Position numbers and translations under genes: made by a program. Source: Cephalotus follicularis (taxonomy: Eukaryota > Streptophyta > Magnoliopsida > Oxalidales > Cephalotaceae). From it: DNA of 64,000 nt. The notes beneath the pieces are model-generated. The model was not told where the DNA came from. It was given only the letters and a program-made list of their open reading frames with translations, and searched no databases. The stretch is taken from assembly GCA_001972305.1 (NCBI GenBank), contig BDDD01002138.1, positions 5,555 to 69,554 on the forward strand. Reading direction: 5' to 3'. Shown here one piece after another: positions 33,990 through 45,910 of the stretch (its first letter is position 1; each line of letters begins with the position of its first letter).

Positions 33990-35000
33990 TAAATTTCATG
34001 AATGATGATACGATAAGCTACAAAGAAGCCATATGCGATATGGACTCGAAGAAATGGCTTAAAGCCATGAATTCCAAAATGGAATCCATGTACTCCAATA
34101 AAATTTGGGATATAGTGGATACACCCGAAGGAGTTAAACCCTTAAGTAGCAAATGGATTTTCAAAAGGAAGCTTGGAGACGATGGAAAAGTGAAGACCTT
34201 CAAAGCTAGGCTAGTAGCCAAAGGTTACAATCAACGGGAAGGGATTGATTATGAGGAAACTTTCTATCCCGTAACCATGCTTAAATCCATTCGGATTTTA
34301 CTTGCTATAGCTGCACATTTTGACTATGAGATATGGAAAATGGATGTGAAAACTGCTTTTCTCAATGGAAACATTGATGAAGAAAGTATATGACTCAACC
34401 TGAGGGTTTCATATCCACTGGTGAGGACCAGAAAGTGTGCAAACTTCAGAAGTCCATTTATGGACTAAAGCAAGCTTCGAGAAGTTGGAAAATCCGATTC
34501 GATGAGACAATCAAAGAGTTTGATTTCAGTAAGAATCGAGATGAACCATGTGTGTATAAAAAGGTTAGTGGGAGCTCCATGACCTTCCTGTCCTTGTACG
34601 TTGATGACATACTCCTTATAGGAAATGATGTGATCATGTTGTCAAACGTAAAGGCCTGATTATCTAAAGTTTTCTCCATGAAAGACTTGGGAGAAGCTTC
34701 CTATATCCTCGGGATAAAGGTATATAGAGACAAATCTAGAAGGATGATAGGATTATCACAGTCTTTGTACATTGACAGAGTGTTAAAGCGGTTTAGCATA
34801 GAAAATTCTAAGAGAGGTTATCTACCTCTATGTCATGGAATTTCACTTTCTAAACAGATATCTCCCAAGACAGCTGAAGAAAGACAAAGGATGATGCACA
34901 TTCCATATGCTTCAGCAATTGGAAGCGTCATGTATGCTATGCTTTGCACAAGACCAGATATCGCCTATGATGTAAGTGTTACAAGCAGATATCAGTCAGA
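33990..35000 (+). pseudogene. Copia-B reverse transcriptase
   Basis: KWIFKRKLGDDGKV, FKARLVAKGYNQREGIDYEE, KMDVKTAFLNGN and LYGLKQASR-type words, and the catalytic SLYVDDILLIGND (YVDD at 34597-34608), are all standard copia RT motifs. It is broken. Confidence 0.92.
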
Positions 35001-35009
35001 TCCAGGTTA

Positions 35010-35585
35010 GAGTCACTGGAAGGCTGTCAAAGATATCCTCAAGTACCTTAAAAAGACTAAGGATTTATTATTGATATATGGAGGAAAAGGTTTGAAGATT
35101 GAGGGTTTTAATAACTCTAATTTTCAGACAGATGTGAATGATTCAAAATCAACATCAGGGTTTGTGTTCACCTTAAATGGTGGAACAGTGGCTGGAAGAG
35201 TTCCAAGCAGCCTACCACTGCGGATTCAGTGACTGAAGCTAAATACATTGCAGCATCGGAAGCTACCAAGGAAGGTGTATGGAAGAAGAAGTTCATCAAA
35301 GATTTGGGTTTTGTTCCTAACATTGAAGATCCAGTATCTTTGTACTGATATAACAATGGAGCGATAGCACAATCCAAGGAGCCTAGATCACACACAAAGT
35401 CTAAGCACATTCTCAGGCACTTTCACCTTATACGTGAGATCGTTGATCGTGGAGATATAAAAGTGGAAAGAGTTCCAAGTGAAAACAATATTAAAGACCC
35501 ACTTACCAAGGCACTACCAAAGGCGATCTTTGACAAACACCTTCATGCTCTAGGTGTGAGACACTATGGCAACTGGCTTTAGCAC
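35010..35585 (+). pseudogene. Copia-B RNase H
   Basis: The region after RT encodes STSGFVFTLNGGTV-like and EAKYIAASEATKEGVW words, then HTKSKHI and KDPLTKALPK, the copia RNase H core and C-terminal tail. It ends just before the polypurine tract. Confidence 0.85.
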
Positions 35586-35587
35586 TT

Positions 35588-35597
35588 AGTGGGAGAT
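35588..35597 (+). other. Polypurine tract of Copia-B
   Basis: AGTGGGAGAT immediately before the 3' LTR start TGTTAGAGATG, the usual plus-strand primer of copia elements. Confidence 0.9.
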
Positions 35598-36204
35598 TGT
35601 TAGAGATGAAGTGCTGCGAGCCAGTGTCGAGCTTATATTTCCTTTATCTTGTATAAAAGATTTATGAATTCAATAAAGATGTTTATGTTTTATCAATGGA
35701 TATGAGTTCGTTTCATTAATACATGCTTTATAAATTGTAAATGAATGCCCTGGAATAAAGTTAGAGAACCAAGTTCATGATGAGATCATGATGTGAGAGT
35801 TGGAATCTAGGTGTAGTTTATTTCAAATCTTCCTGATCATAGGATTGACACTCAGGGCATGATCGATCTGGATAGACCAGCAAGTACTGTCGGATCGGTA
35901 AGCAAAGGGTGACTGATCTCACACTTACTCACATGGATGATGCTATAACAACTACGTGGGTGCTCATTTAATGAATTCAATGAAGGTGACTATTGATAGA
36001 ATATATGTATGGAGTTTTACTTACATGTCAGACAAAATTATAATTTTACAGCAGTGCATGTGGTCCTTGAAAATGAGCCGTCACTGGATGTCTTGTGCAT
36101 AGGGTGATGTGTTTTGATGATGCTTAATTACATATTCTATGAAGTATATACATGCATTAGTTGGACATAGTATGCTTATGTATGGAGGCATGTGAACTGG
36201 AAAC
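35598..36204 (+). mobile_element. 3' LTR of Copia-B, incomplete
   Basis: It matches the 5' LTR from its first base to about ATGTGAACTGG at 36200, beyond which Tat-2 LTR sequence takes over. The two elements therefore abut here, each incomplete. Confidence 0.88.
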
Positions 36205-36549
36205 TATCGAAAGTCCAGGAGATTTTACTACAGGGGACACTCCGATGCTTAAGTCAGTTGATAGCAGAGAAGATAAAGCGAGTGTATGGTAAATTGACCG
36301 ACCTTTCCATAGTCTTTCTTGGTGGTATTTATAGTTGTACCTGACGTAACTGTCTCTGAAATGCTAACATCATGGAGGAGGTTTATTGCTCCCTTGGATT
36401 AACCAAAATTCTCGGCCATTTCCTTATCTTTGAATGGAGGTCTTATCTCCCTATTATCACCACGATTTAAGGCAATTTAACTGTGGGAACTGTTGGTTCA
36501 AGGTGACACATGTCAGTGCCAGGATTTATATAAGATTTTTCTCATATCA
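36205..36549 (-). mobile_element. 5' LTR portion of Tat-2
   Basis: GAAAGTCCAGGAGATTTTAC corresponds to GAAAGTCCTGGAGTTTTTAC at 25617, and the match runs to CATATCA at 36549. After it, Tat-1 integrase sequence resumes. Confidence 0.8.
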
Positions 36550-36980
36550 CTTTTGATAATACTAACAACCCTTAGCATAATTTGTACAATCTTCTTGCAT
36601 TTACAACCAATAATAACCATATCTATGAATCAACCATCGCATTTTAGGACCAACTTGGTGTGATCCACATATTCCTTCATGTACTTTGGCCATAACTAGA
36701 AGACCTAATTAATTCTGAAACATTTTTATTAAAGACCGTCAAATGATATTCTACACAATTGTTCATCCAAAATGACATAATTCAAGGACTTTAGTTTGAC
36801 TTTACTACTTACTTGAATATTAGGATTATTCAAGTAATTCAACATAGGAATTCTCCAATATGACTCCTATATTTCAAATGGATTACATTCAACGTGCTTG
36901 TAATCTTTGGTGTCAGGTTCAAACATGTGTTTGATTATCACTAAATTTTCAGTTAAACACAAAGGAGTTGAGAATCAATA
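36550..36980 (-). pseudogene. Tat-1 integrase N-terminal region
   Basis: Minus-strand pieces read FEANDLAQMA at the RNase H border, then VILDEQL, FDGL and KYMKEYVDHTKLVLKCDG (the first histidines of the HHCC zinc-binding domain), leading into the core at 24814-25550. It is broken. Confidence 0.7.
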
Positions 36981-37015
36981 TGCCATTTGAGCTAAATCAT
37001 TAGCTTCAAAATTAT

Positions 37016-37600
37016 TTATACTTGGTGTATACTCAATTTTAATCTATCAAAGTAGTATAATAGAATTAACGCTGACTGGTTATAATCTATTGATCCCGAA
37101 TTGAGGCATTGATATTCTCTAGTTAATTGATTCAATGCCAATTGAGAATCACCTATAATTTTGATCGTTCTCACTTTTAATTCAGCCAAAAGCTCTAAAC
37201 CAATAATTAGAGCTTCGTACTCAGCTTGATTATTAGAACATGAAAATTCTAGTGCAAAAGCAAAACAAATAATTTGATTGTTTGGTGAGATAATAACTAC
37301 TTCTACCCTTGCTCCAACACTAGTTTTTGACACATCAAACATCATAGTCAATGGTAAAATACTAATTGGAGCTAAACTATATTCAGGATTATCAATACTT
37401 GGATGATCAGCCAAAAAATCAGCTAATGCCTGACCCTTTACGACCTTTTGTGGTACATATTGTAAATGAAATACAGTCAAAGCTAAAGCCCAATGACCGA
37501 TTTTATTCCTCAATAATGGCTTATAAAGCATAAAATTCAATATGACTGCCTTACATACCATTTTTACAAGAATTGGCAATACATAATGTCGTAATTTAGT
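37016..37600 (-). pseudogene. Tat-1 archaeal-type RNase H
   Basis: The minus strand shows VVKGQALADFLADHP, then CSNNQAEYEALIIGLELLAE and IIGDSQLALNQLTREYQ. The NQAEYEAL and GDSQLAL words belong to the additional archaeal-type RNase H found downstream of the normal RNase H in Tat elements. This is the clearest lineage marker for Tat-1. Confidence 0.88.
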
Positions 37601-37649
37601 ACAAGCAAAATATAGAGCTAAACAAAGTTTTTTTTTTTATATGGGAGAA

Positions 37650-38740
37650 TATCTCCTTTCCATGTCTGATAATGTTCTGCTCAAATAATAAACGACTTGT
37701 TCATGACCGCGGTCATTATCTTGTGCTAATTAACCCGTTATCGACATGTCAGTGGTTGAAACATATAGCTTTAGTGGTTCACTCTTCTTAGGAGGAATTA
37801 AGACTGGGGGATTAAAAAGATAAGCTTTAAGAACTTCAAATGATTCTTGGTGTTCTTTTTCCCACTTAAAGGTATCCTCTGACCGTAATTTCAACAAAGG
37901 CAAAAATGATTTAGTTTTGCCTGCACAATTTGAAATAAAACGGCATAAGAAATTTACTTAGCCGAGAAAACTTTGCAGCTCTTTTTTTATTTTTAGGAGG
38001 TTAAGCATTCAAAATGGCTTTTGATTTATTTTTATCAACCTCTATCCCTCTCTGATGTACAAGAAAACCTAAACAATTTCCTAATATAATACCAAATGCA
38101 CATTTCAAAAGATTTAATTTCAAATTATGAATCCTCATTCTCTCAAATGCTTTTCGTAAATTGGTCAAATGAACGTCTTTTGCATCTGATTTCACAGCTA
38201 TATCATCAATATAGACCTCTAGCAAATTACCAATCAAATCATGAAAAATTACATTAATGGCCCTTTGATATGTTGCGCCAGCAATTTTTATGACCGAATG
38301 GCATGACGTCCATTCAAAAATTCCAATTGCCCTTGGACATCTAAATGAAGTTTTGTGTATATCATTTTCTCCAATATAACTGATTATATCCAGTAAAACC
38401 ATTCATGAAAGATAAAATTTCATGACAAGATGCTGAATCAACTAACATATCCGCAATAGGCATTAGATATTCATCTTTTGGAGTTGCAATATTTAAATTT
38501 CTAAAATCAATGCAAATCCTAAGTTTTGACGAATGGACTATATTTGACAACCATTTGACATACCTGGCAGTCCATATGCATTTGGCATTCAAAAGGCGTT
38601 CAATTTCATATTTGATCTTGGGAATTACATCATCCGCCATTCTTCTCGGAGCTTACCTGAATGATCTGAAATTCTCTTTAGTGGGTAGCCTGTGTTCTAC
38701 TAAGTTTCTAAATAACACAAGCATTTATTCATGATCCCAT
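37650..38740 (-). pseudogene. Tat-1 reverse transcriptase
   Basis: Pieces read LRICIDFRNLNIATPKDEY, FMNGFTGYNQL, GATYQRAINVIFHDLIG and LEVYIDDIAVKS (YIDD at about 38202-38213), then NLLKCAFG and LGFLVHQRGIEVD. These are standard Ty3-gypsy RT motifs with Tat-like wording. It is broken by several changes. Confidence 0.9.
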
Positions 38741-39222
38741 GCAAAAAGATCCTTATATTATTTCAACAATGCCAATAATTATTCTTGAGTACATTGGTCT
38801 AACAAGGAACTGATAAACGTAGGCCGTACTTCCTCGACATTTCCAATATTAACCTCTAAGAAAGGATCTTGGCTTTCAGATTATTGATTGTGTGTTGTAA
38901 TTCCTAACTGTCTATTTTCTTCTATATAGAGGGTATTATGCCTTTTCTCTTCAAAAATACAATCGCCACACTTAAAGAAGCATATTTCTTAGCATAAATT
39001 TTCTTTTCTCTCGAGTATATCAAGAGTTTATTGAGTATGATCGAGATTACAATAAATTTTTCTTCACTTATTGACATTACGTTGATGAAACATTACCATC
39101 ATATAAGACGACCAAAGGTCTTATTGAATCGATGAGTACCTCTAAACTCTTTATGACTGATACATTATCCTTCAACAAAGCAGTAACCTCAAATGGACTT
39201 CCTTCATCTATTGAGAGAAAAC
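38741..39222 (-). pseudogene. Tat-1 protease-RT linker region
   Basis: By position this is between protease and RT. Codon-like sequence persists on the minus strand but no strong motif was recognised. Bases 39218-39222 (AAAAC) are the left target-site copy of Copia-A. Confidence 0.5.
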
Positions 39223-41716
39223 TGTTTGATTGAGGGTGTCCCTGCAAGCCACGAGGTGACCGATTGTATTTTGTACATCACTCTTTATAAATACAAGCTA
39301 AATTCCATTTATGTTACACCGTGAAATTTCCAGGATTTATGGCAAGCCATATGTATGTTTTCCCAAAATTTTATTGAATCAGTTTAATTTTATATTATCT
39401 AAATACACATATGGCGCCCTGTCGCTCAAAGGGTTGGATGTCGTGTCGTGGAGGCTATGAGAACAACGACCTCACCCCCTTTTGAAAAAAATGTTCCAAG
39501 TCGTAGGTTCACTTTCTTAGGGAAATTGTTGAACCGGATAGACTTGTCGTGTTATGCTTGCTCCCAGGTTTAGTGGAGCGTGGATTATCTCATTGCCACT
39601 TGGGGTTCACCCCTAAAGCTAATATGGGGTACATGCATGGTGCATGTTCACTGAACTGAACCACCATAGGAATCCTATTTGGATAGACCTTACCTGTGTC
39701 AATAGTGATTCCTATCTGTGTCGATATTGTATGGTCACTAGGTGACTAGGAGGACATACGTTACCTGAGCTGTTCCTTAGACCTGAGCGGGTGACATGCA
39801 TTGTGTAGTGACTGCCTGGCTTTGATCTTCGTATCACCCAGTTCTAGCCACGAGCTTGCAAACAGGTCATTTTTGGGCATTGTGGGAGCTATATTGATGT
39901 ATGGGCAAGCGCACAACAATGGATCGTCACACTCATAGTAAGAGTGATCGGCTCTATAATATCTGTGTCCATTGCAGACTCGGAAAAACCTGGTCAGGTG
40001 TCAGTGGACTGGAAACTAGGTTTCCGGGGAGGTCTGCCGATAGTCGCAATGTATTCAGAGATTAATAGTCATTGCGGCTATATCTAGGGTTGACACGTAT
40101 CCTTTCCCTAGGCCGTGATAGGAGCCAAGAATGACGAGGGATACACTACACGCAAACTGACGACATGATAAAGTACTGGTTATCCAAAATCGACCGATTA
40201 ATGTGGAAATTAATTTCACGGATCCAGATGGATATTGGATATCATACTGGGGCTATTTTGATAGTTTAGGACTATTTGGATGGTCGTACGGGAACCCTAG
40301 GATGTTTCAGGAATTTATCGTCGTACCGGATTTCAAACCGGACTTTTGGGTCCAGCCAGGTTATTGGATTTATTGACATATGTTGGACATGTGTCATTTG
40401 TTGGGAGATTAGCATCTTGGATATGTTACTTTGCATGAGTGCTTTATTTTGCTGGACACTTGTCACCTCATGAAGGTTGAGTCTTGGCATTACCACAATA
40501 AAATATTCTAGTGAAATGTTGAGTATGTTATACTCAATGTGCATGTGATACGCAATAAGAAGAAATAAAAGAGAGTATTGAAATGCATGCATTGGATGTA
40601 TGCATGGGGTGGCCAAATTTTGGCTTGTGCAACGCACAAGTTCGGCCGCCCCACATGTGCTTAAAATGCCAAGTTTAAATGTGGTCAAAGAAGGTATGGG
40701 CAAAGGAATGGGCGCTCTTACAAGGTGTAAGAAAAGCATGGTGCTAAGTATGGTATCCCATTCTTTTTGCATTATGAGTTCAACCCTTTTGAGAGAATAA
40801 AAAAGACTTAGAGTCTCATTAGTTGACATTACACATTCTTACTCTTCTCTCTCTTATTGGGCCATGAGTTCCCTCTCTCTCTTTCTCAAGTTCTTCTTCA
40901 TCCATTCTTGTAAAAACTCCATTGTTGGAGCTTGAAAAGCTTAGAACTTAGAAAGGAATATCAAAATTTTCTTCTCTCATCCTCCCTTTGATCATTATAG
41001 GTGGAGATACATTTTACCTTGTAGTGTATCTTTACTTGTCTTGATCATTAGTATAGGTGTTGGAGCTCTCCATACAACAAAGGTTCCTTGGAGATCATCT
41101 TGACCTTGGAACCTTGCATGGTATGAGATTGTAAGTTCCAACTTAGAGTATGTTGAGAGAGAAATTTTGACCACTTAGAAGGACCCTTGGACCCGTGAGT
41201 TTTGCTGCCTTGGAGCACAAGGCTTGGAGCTTGGAGAAGGAGCTAAGAACCTTAAAGTGTAGATGGAGCATTCTTGAAGGAAGGAGCCATCACTTTGGGT
41301 AATGAATCCTCTTCTCCTTCTCCCTTTTCTTTCTCCTTTTGGTTTTTACCTTGCTAGGGTTTAATGGTGGAAACCCTATCAATTTATGTGTTTGTATCTT
41401 GGAGGTACCCTAGCCAAAACCCTAAGGGTTTATGACTTGGAACCCACGGGTTCAATAGAGATTGCTTGGCAAACCCTAGTTTTTACTTTGGTTGGATCCA
41501 TATTGTTGCATGCTTGACCCGTGAGTTCCCTAGCCGTTTTGTGTGATGTGATTCAATTGGAAGTTAATTAGAGATCCTTGGACATGGTATGGACATTCAT
41601 GGACATAGATATTTAGGGCGTTCCTTGGCTTGGAGCAACTTTGATTTAAAAATCAAACTTGAGCAGTATTTGTACCTATGACCTAAAATGGACCATAACG
41701 TTCAAAATCTCTTTCA
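39223..41716 (+). mobile_element. 5' LTR of Copia-A
   Basis: At 2494 bp it is long for copia and ends CAAAATCTCTTTCA just before the primer site. It shares CTGTCGCTCAAAGGGTTGGA with the LTRs at 22060 and 58829. A CT-rich stretch at 40869-40888 is the site where the 3' LTR copy has expanded and received an insertion. Confidence 0.93.
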
Positions 41717-41720
41717 AAAG

Positions 41721-41732
41721 TGGTATCAGAGC
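41721..41732 (+). other. Primer binding site of Copia-A
   Basis: TGGTATCAGAGC four bases after the LTR, complementary to initiator tRNA-Met. Confidence 0.95.
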
Positions 41733-43826
41733 GCCCTAATTAGCACCAATTGGACCTTAATTTTGATGTTTAGTGTCTTGCTTGATGATTGCTTGCATGG
41801 CCAAAAGTTTGCTCCCCAAAACCCAAATTGGATTTGGTAATTTAAATCAATTGGATTGATTAAAATTTAATTGGTTAAACTAATTAGGTGAACTAATGTA
41901 ATTGATCAATTAGCGGATTGTTTGTTGATTAAAAAATATGTACATAGGATGTTTATAGTACATGGGGCATTCAAACAGTCCTAGGTACAACTTAGGATCA
42001 TGAACAAGGCCTTAAAAGGTCAATAAACTAGGTTTTAAGTGTCAAGTATTTCTGCAGTAAAAACTCCGTGTGTGTATTATTTTCTGTACAGTTTTTCTGC
42101 ACTATTTAGTGCAGTTTTACTGGCAGAAATCATGCAGTGACATTGGAAAGTTTACTGTAGTCTTAGTGAAGATTTTTCTGCACAGTTTCTGGCAGTTCCT
42201 GCGCGGTTACTGGCAGTTTCTGCACTATTACCAACAGTTACCTACACAATTCATGCAAGCTTCCTGCAGCCTTTTCAGAGCAGTTTCAGCCCAATATTTG
42301 CGAAGTTACTGGCATATTTACTGGACGGACATGACAGGCACATACTAGGCTGTTTGGAAAGAAATTTATTACACTTATGCATTTAGTTCACTTATATACA
42401 ATGCAGATAATTCTTAGAGAATAATAATATTAGTTTAGAACTAATATTTGAACTGCATTTTAACTTAAATAAAATATAACGGTTGGACCATAAATTTATA
42501 TAGTTTGAAACTACTAATAACGGTTGTTGGATTTTATTTTTCTAGTGGGAGTTACATTTATTTTTGGATAGTAATTAAATTAACAAGCCATCGAATATTA
42601 AAATTCCACATATTTATTCAAATTTATATATTGAATATATTTAATTTGAATATCTTATGCGTGATGGTGGGTTTGGGACTTGACCTAGCTTTTGGTTTCT
42701 TTTGTGGATGAATTTAAATTGCTTTATTATCATGGATTTTATTTGATCTGTAATAAGGTTGTATGCGTGCACCATAACTTCATATCCTTATTTAATTATC
42801 TCTAGGATAGAATTCTCTTCTCCCTCCACTTGTATTATTTTCTTTTAATACATTGGGTGTAATCTAAGATGAAGTGAAAAGAAACTTGAAGAGGAGGACA
42901 AGGAGATTGCAAGACCAAGTGAAGGCCATGTATGCATGATGCAATTTTGTAATAAAGTAGTTTTAAATAGTTCACCAAGAAGACCGAGCTCATGTGATCA
43001 CTTAGGCTCGCGTGATAACATATAATTTATGTCCCAAGCCTAGCCATTTTAATTTTATGTTAGACATAGGATGCATGAGATGGTTGGAACCAAACACGTC
43101 AAACATGCTCAACCATTACAAATTGGATTTGGAAGATAAAATTGGATTTTAAAAAAGGCTTGGTAATATTTAAAATTGGTGAGACCTAAAATTCCTCCAA
43201 AGTGAAATAATAAGTCCATAAGCAGTAGGGCACAAGGGTGACCCATCGTTGGACTTCCATGATTCTTGTTGAATGGCATGGATATATACGGGACGGTTAG
43301 CTACAACTAGGGTACTCCATATGACCATTGCTATTCAATTGTAGTGCTAAGAATTGCAAGGAAATGACTACGTTTTGGCATCAGGACATGGTCCCATGTT
43401 GGTGCTTCAAAAAGAGTTAATTTCTTTAAGGATTGTGGGTCTCTACTTATACCGATTCTCATGGTTTGAACAGCTACAGCTGGGACCATACTGATCCAGG
43501 AGGCCGAATGTATGATCAGATTTTACACAGCGAGGGTTGGACCATAGATGTAAAATGACGTGTGTGTAAACCTATCTTGATATTATGGTTCGTACGGCTA
43601 CAACTGAGATCATAGTATTATGAGATAGATTCCAATTTCCACTAGGAAGCTTGGAGCCTCCCGAATTCCACATGAGGGGTATGAGATACGATTAGAATAG
43701 TGGGAGGAGCCATAAACACTAAAGGCCAAGTGTTATGGTTGTAACATAATAAAATTGGAATAATATGCAAATTTACTCTATTTGTTTCCTTATTAGGTTG
43801 CTAGAGATATATTATGTTATAACTCA
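41733..43826 (+). mobile_element. Copia-A leader, non-coding
   Basis: About 2.1 kb between primer site and gag, without a supported gene. Part (about 42660-43060) resembles the Copia-C leader at about 20285-20590, for example CTTTTGTGGATGA and GGTTGTATGCGTGCACCAT. A long structured leader is typical of elements with long LTRs. It holds a CTGCAC/GGCAG motif cluster at 42055-42345. Confidence 0.8.
42055..42345. repeat. CTGCA / GGCAG motif cluster in the Copia-A leader
   Basis: About twelve copies of words like TTTCTGCACAGTTTCTGGCA, TTACTGGCAGTTTCTGCAC and TTTACTGGCAGAAATC in 290 bp. CTGCAG-like and TACTGGCA cores alternate. This sits in the same leader position that holds GTCGAC palindromes in Copia-B and Copia-C. 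Confidence 0.75.
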
Positions 43827-44668
43827 ATGGCAGTCAACACAACAATTGCACGCGTCTTAGAGATGAATAAGCTAGAAGGTTCTAACTATCTAGACTGGCA
43901 GCGCAACTCACGAGCATAAAGCTTGCTCATGTTATGACTGAGAAAACCCCTGCACTAGGTGCAAACCCATCCGAAGAGCATAAGGCCAAGGTGACCAAAT
44001 GGTAAGATGATGACAAACAAACTCGTTGCCTAGCAATTGCTGGCATGGTGCCGGAGTTGCAAAGGCACCATGAGCATTTGGAAACCTTAGGTTCTATACT
44101 TTTACGACTCAAGGAGTTATATGGTGCCAAGTCTAGGGCTACAAGGTTCAACTTGTCTCGTCAGCTCTTTTGGATGAAAATGTCCGAGGGAGCATCAGTC
44201 CATCAGCATGGGCTGAAGATGATTGACTTGATTAAGCAGTTGGCTCAATTGGATCTTATCATGGACAATGATTTTTACATTTATCTTATGCTCTAGTCCC
44301 TTCCTCGAACATTCTCCCAGTTCATCACAAGCTTCCACATGAATAAGGTGGAATGCACTCTACCGGAGCTTGTGGAGATGCTTCGAACTGCTAAGGCCGA
44401 CATAGACCATGGTAGGTCCAAGGGATCCAAGTCCAAGGGCAAGGCGCCCATGAAGACGAAACGGAAGAAAGGAAAAAAAAATTGCTTGGAGTGGTGGGGG
44501 ATGCCATCCAGAAAAGGATAAAAAAGGTAGCTGAGGAGAAGGTCTATTTCTATTGTGGGAAGTAAGGCCATTGAAAGAAGGACTGTGGAGAGTTCCTTAA
44601 ATCCACTGTTGGAGGTGCCTATGGGTCAATTACTTTTATGATTGAATTAAACCTAGCTTACAATGTGA
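43827..44668 (+). pseudogene. Copia-A gag fossil
   Basis: It starts MAVNTTIARVLEMNKLEGSN, followed by LKELYGAKSRATRFNL and HQHGLKMIDLIKQLAQLD, a UBN2-type copia gag related to that of Copia-B. A zinc-knuckle stretch lies at about 44546-44586. It is broken. The solo LTR at 44674 interrupts the reading shortly afterwards. Confidence 0.88.
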
Positions 44669-45689
44669 GTTCTTGTAAGAGCCCCAAATATTATAAAATA
44701 TTACTATTGGGCTTTGTAATTATTTTTCCACCTTTTGGGCTGGACCCGATAATTATGATTTTAGGCCTTAATGAAATTTAATTTAAGACCTTGGGCTTAA
44801 GGAATTATTTTCCTCATTGGGCCAATTTAATATGTGAAAGAATGGGAGAAAAATAAGTGAGGCCCAAATGGGTGAAGTTAACCCAAGATGAGAGGCTGGC
44901 CCAAGCTTGACAAAGCCTGCATTTGCTGAAGAGAGTCTAGGAATTTCTGGACTCTTCCTCCCGTAATTATATAAGGCTGATGGTAGCCTTGGGACATGCT
45001 TTTAGCCATTTTATCTTGCACAGTCCTTCTAGAGAAATCGGGAGAGTGAGGGAGTGAGAGGTAGAAGACAAATGGGTGCTGTCCAAGTAAGCCCTATGTC
45101 CTCTACACTCCATCCCTATAAATACCCATTCCCTGGGAGCAAGAATGGTGCAAAGAAGGAGAATTGGTGAAGCCAAAGTGTGTAGCAGTCCCCAGCCTTA
45201 AGGAAAGCCAGAATCTACGAGGAGAAGAGGAAGCATCTCCGTTTTCAACCTTACTCCAGGTAGGTTGCTCCATATTCGAGTGTCTACCAGCATGTTGTGA
45301 GTGTGCTTCTCTGTGTGATTGCTTTATCGATCTCTGCTTGTTTGTTTGTGTGTATGTTATTATTGTCTGTATAAATAAATAAATATATGTATGTATATTA
45401 AACATGCCAAAGGAGTTAAACATGATTTTATACATGCATTTTGGCGCCAAGCTTAGTAGCACGCGTACGGCATGTGAGCATCTCCTTTCCCCACCCCATT
45501 TGATGCCTTCTGTTCACGCAAACTGTGCACCTCACACAGCAACGCCATGCGTGGGAAGGCCCGAGCTCCACGCCATGACGAGCTGTCATGACCGAACAAC
45601 TTGGCCGAGCATCACTACCACGCTGAGCTGACGTACCAGAAGCCATGTCGCTAACGCCTGAGCTGCCATGATGACCATGCCAGGGCTGC

Positions 45690-45910
45690 CGAGGCGAACT
45701 ATCGGGGCTGAGCGCATGAGCTGTCTGGGCCGAGCGTATGAGCTGCCGGGGGTGACGTACCGAGCTGCCTGGGCCGAACGTATGAGCTGCCGGGGGTGAC
45801 GTGCCGAGCTACCTGGGTCGAGCGTATGAGCTGTCGGGGGTGACGTGCTGAGCTGCCTGGGCCGAGCGTAGGAGCTGTCGGGGCTGACATGCCGAGCTGC
45901 CATGGTGCCA
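45690..45910. repeat. 44-bp GC-rich tandem array in the solo LTR
   Basis: TATGAGCTG starts at 45737, 45781 and 45825, with TAGGAGCTG at 45869, an exact 44-bp period. Each unit reads roughly GAGCTGCCGGGGGTGACGT then CCGAGCTGCCTGGGCCGAGC. Flanking sequence keeps GAGCTGCC words, so the array once extended further. Confidence 0.92.

Larger units (their letters stand above)
28502..36204 (+). mobile_element. Copia-B: Ty1-copia element with most domains
   Basis: 5' LTR 28502-30119, primer site 30123-30134, leader to 31574, then gag, protease, integrase, RT and RNase H in copia order, polypurine tract 35588-35597 and a 3' LTR from 35598 that is incomplete at about 36204. The left flank is CTCAG. LTRs of 1.6 kb fit the Angela/Tork side of Ty1-copia (inference). 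It is broken, with roughly ten breaks. The first 430 bp of the two LTRs differ by about 8% by eye, suggesting some 3 million years at usual plant rates. Confidence 0.9.
25551..36549 (-). mobile_element. Tat-2: Tat/Retand-like element holding Copia-B
   Basis: A 408-bp LTR (25551-25958) and a matching portion (about 36205-36549) both end CATATCA. TGTGCCCCCCTGGTCC after the first is a polypurine tract in minus reading. Then come an antisense gene tail (25960-26507), a tandem repeat array (26.9-27.9 kb) and a minus-strand gag fragment (28.2-28.5 kb). No pol was seen. It sits inside the Tat-1 integrase; a target-site duplication was not recognised. Copia-B is inserted in its gag. It is a broken fossil, incomplete where it meets Copia-B on the right. 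Confidence 0.7.

Noticed and set aside
41721-41732. TGGTATCAGAGC as part of a tRNA gene
   Set aside because: It is only the 12-base complement of a tRNA 3' end next to an LTR, a primer binding site; no cloverleaf surrounds it. The same holds for 19489 and 30123.
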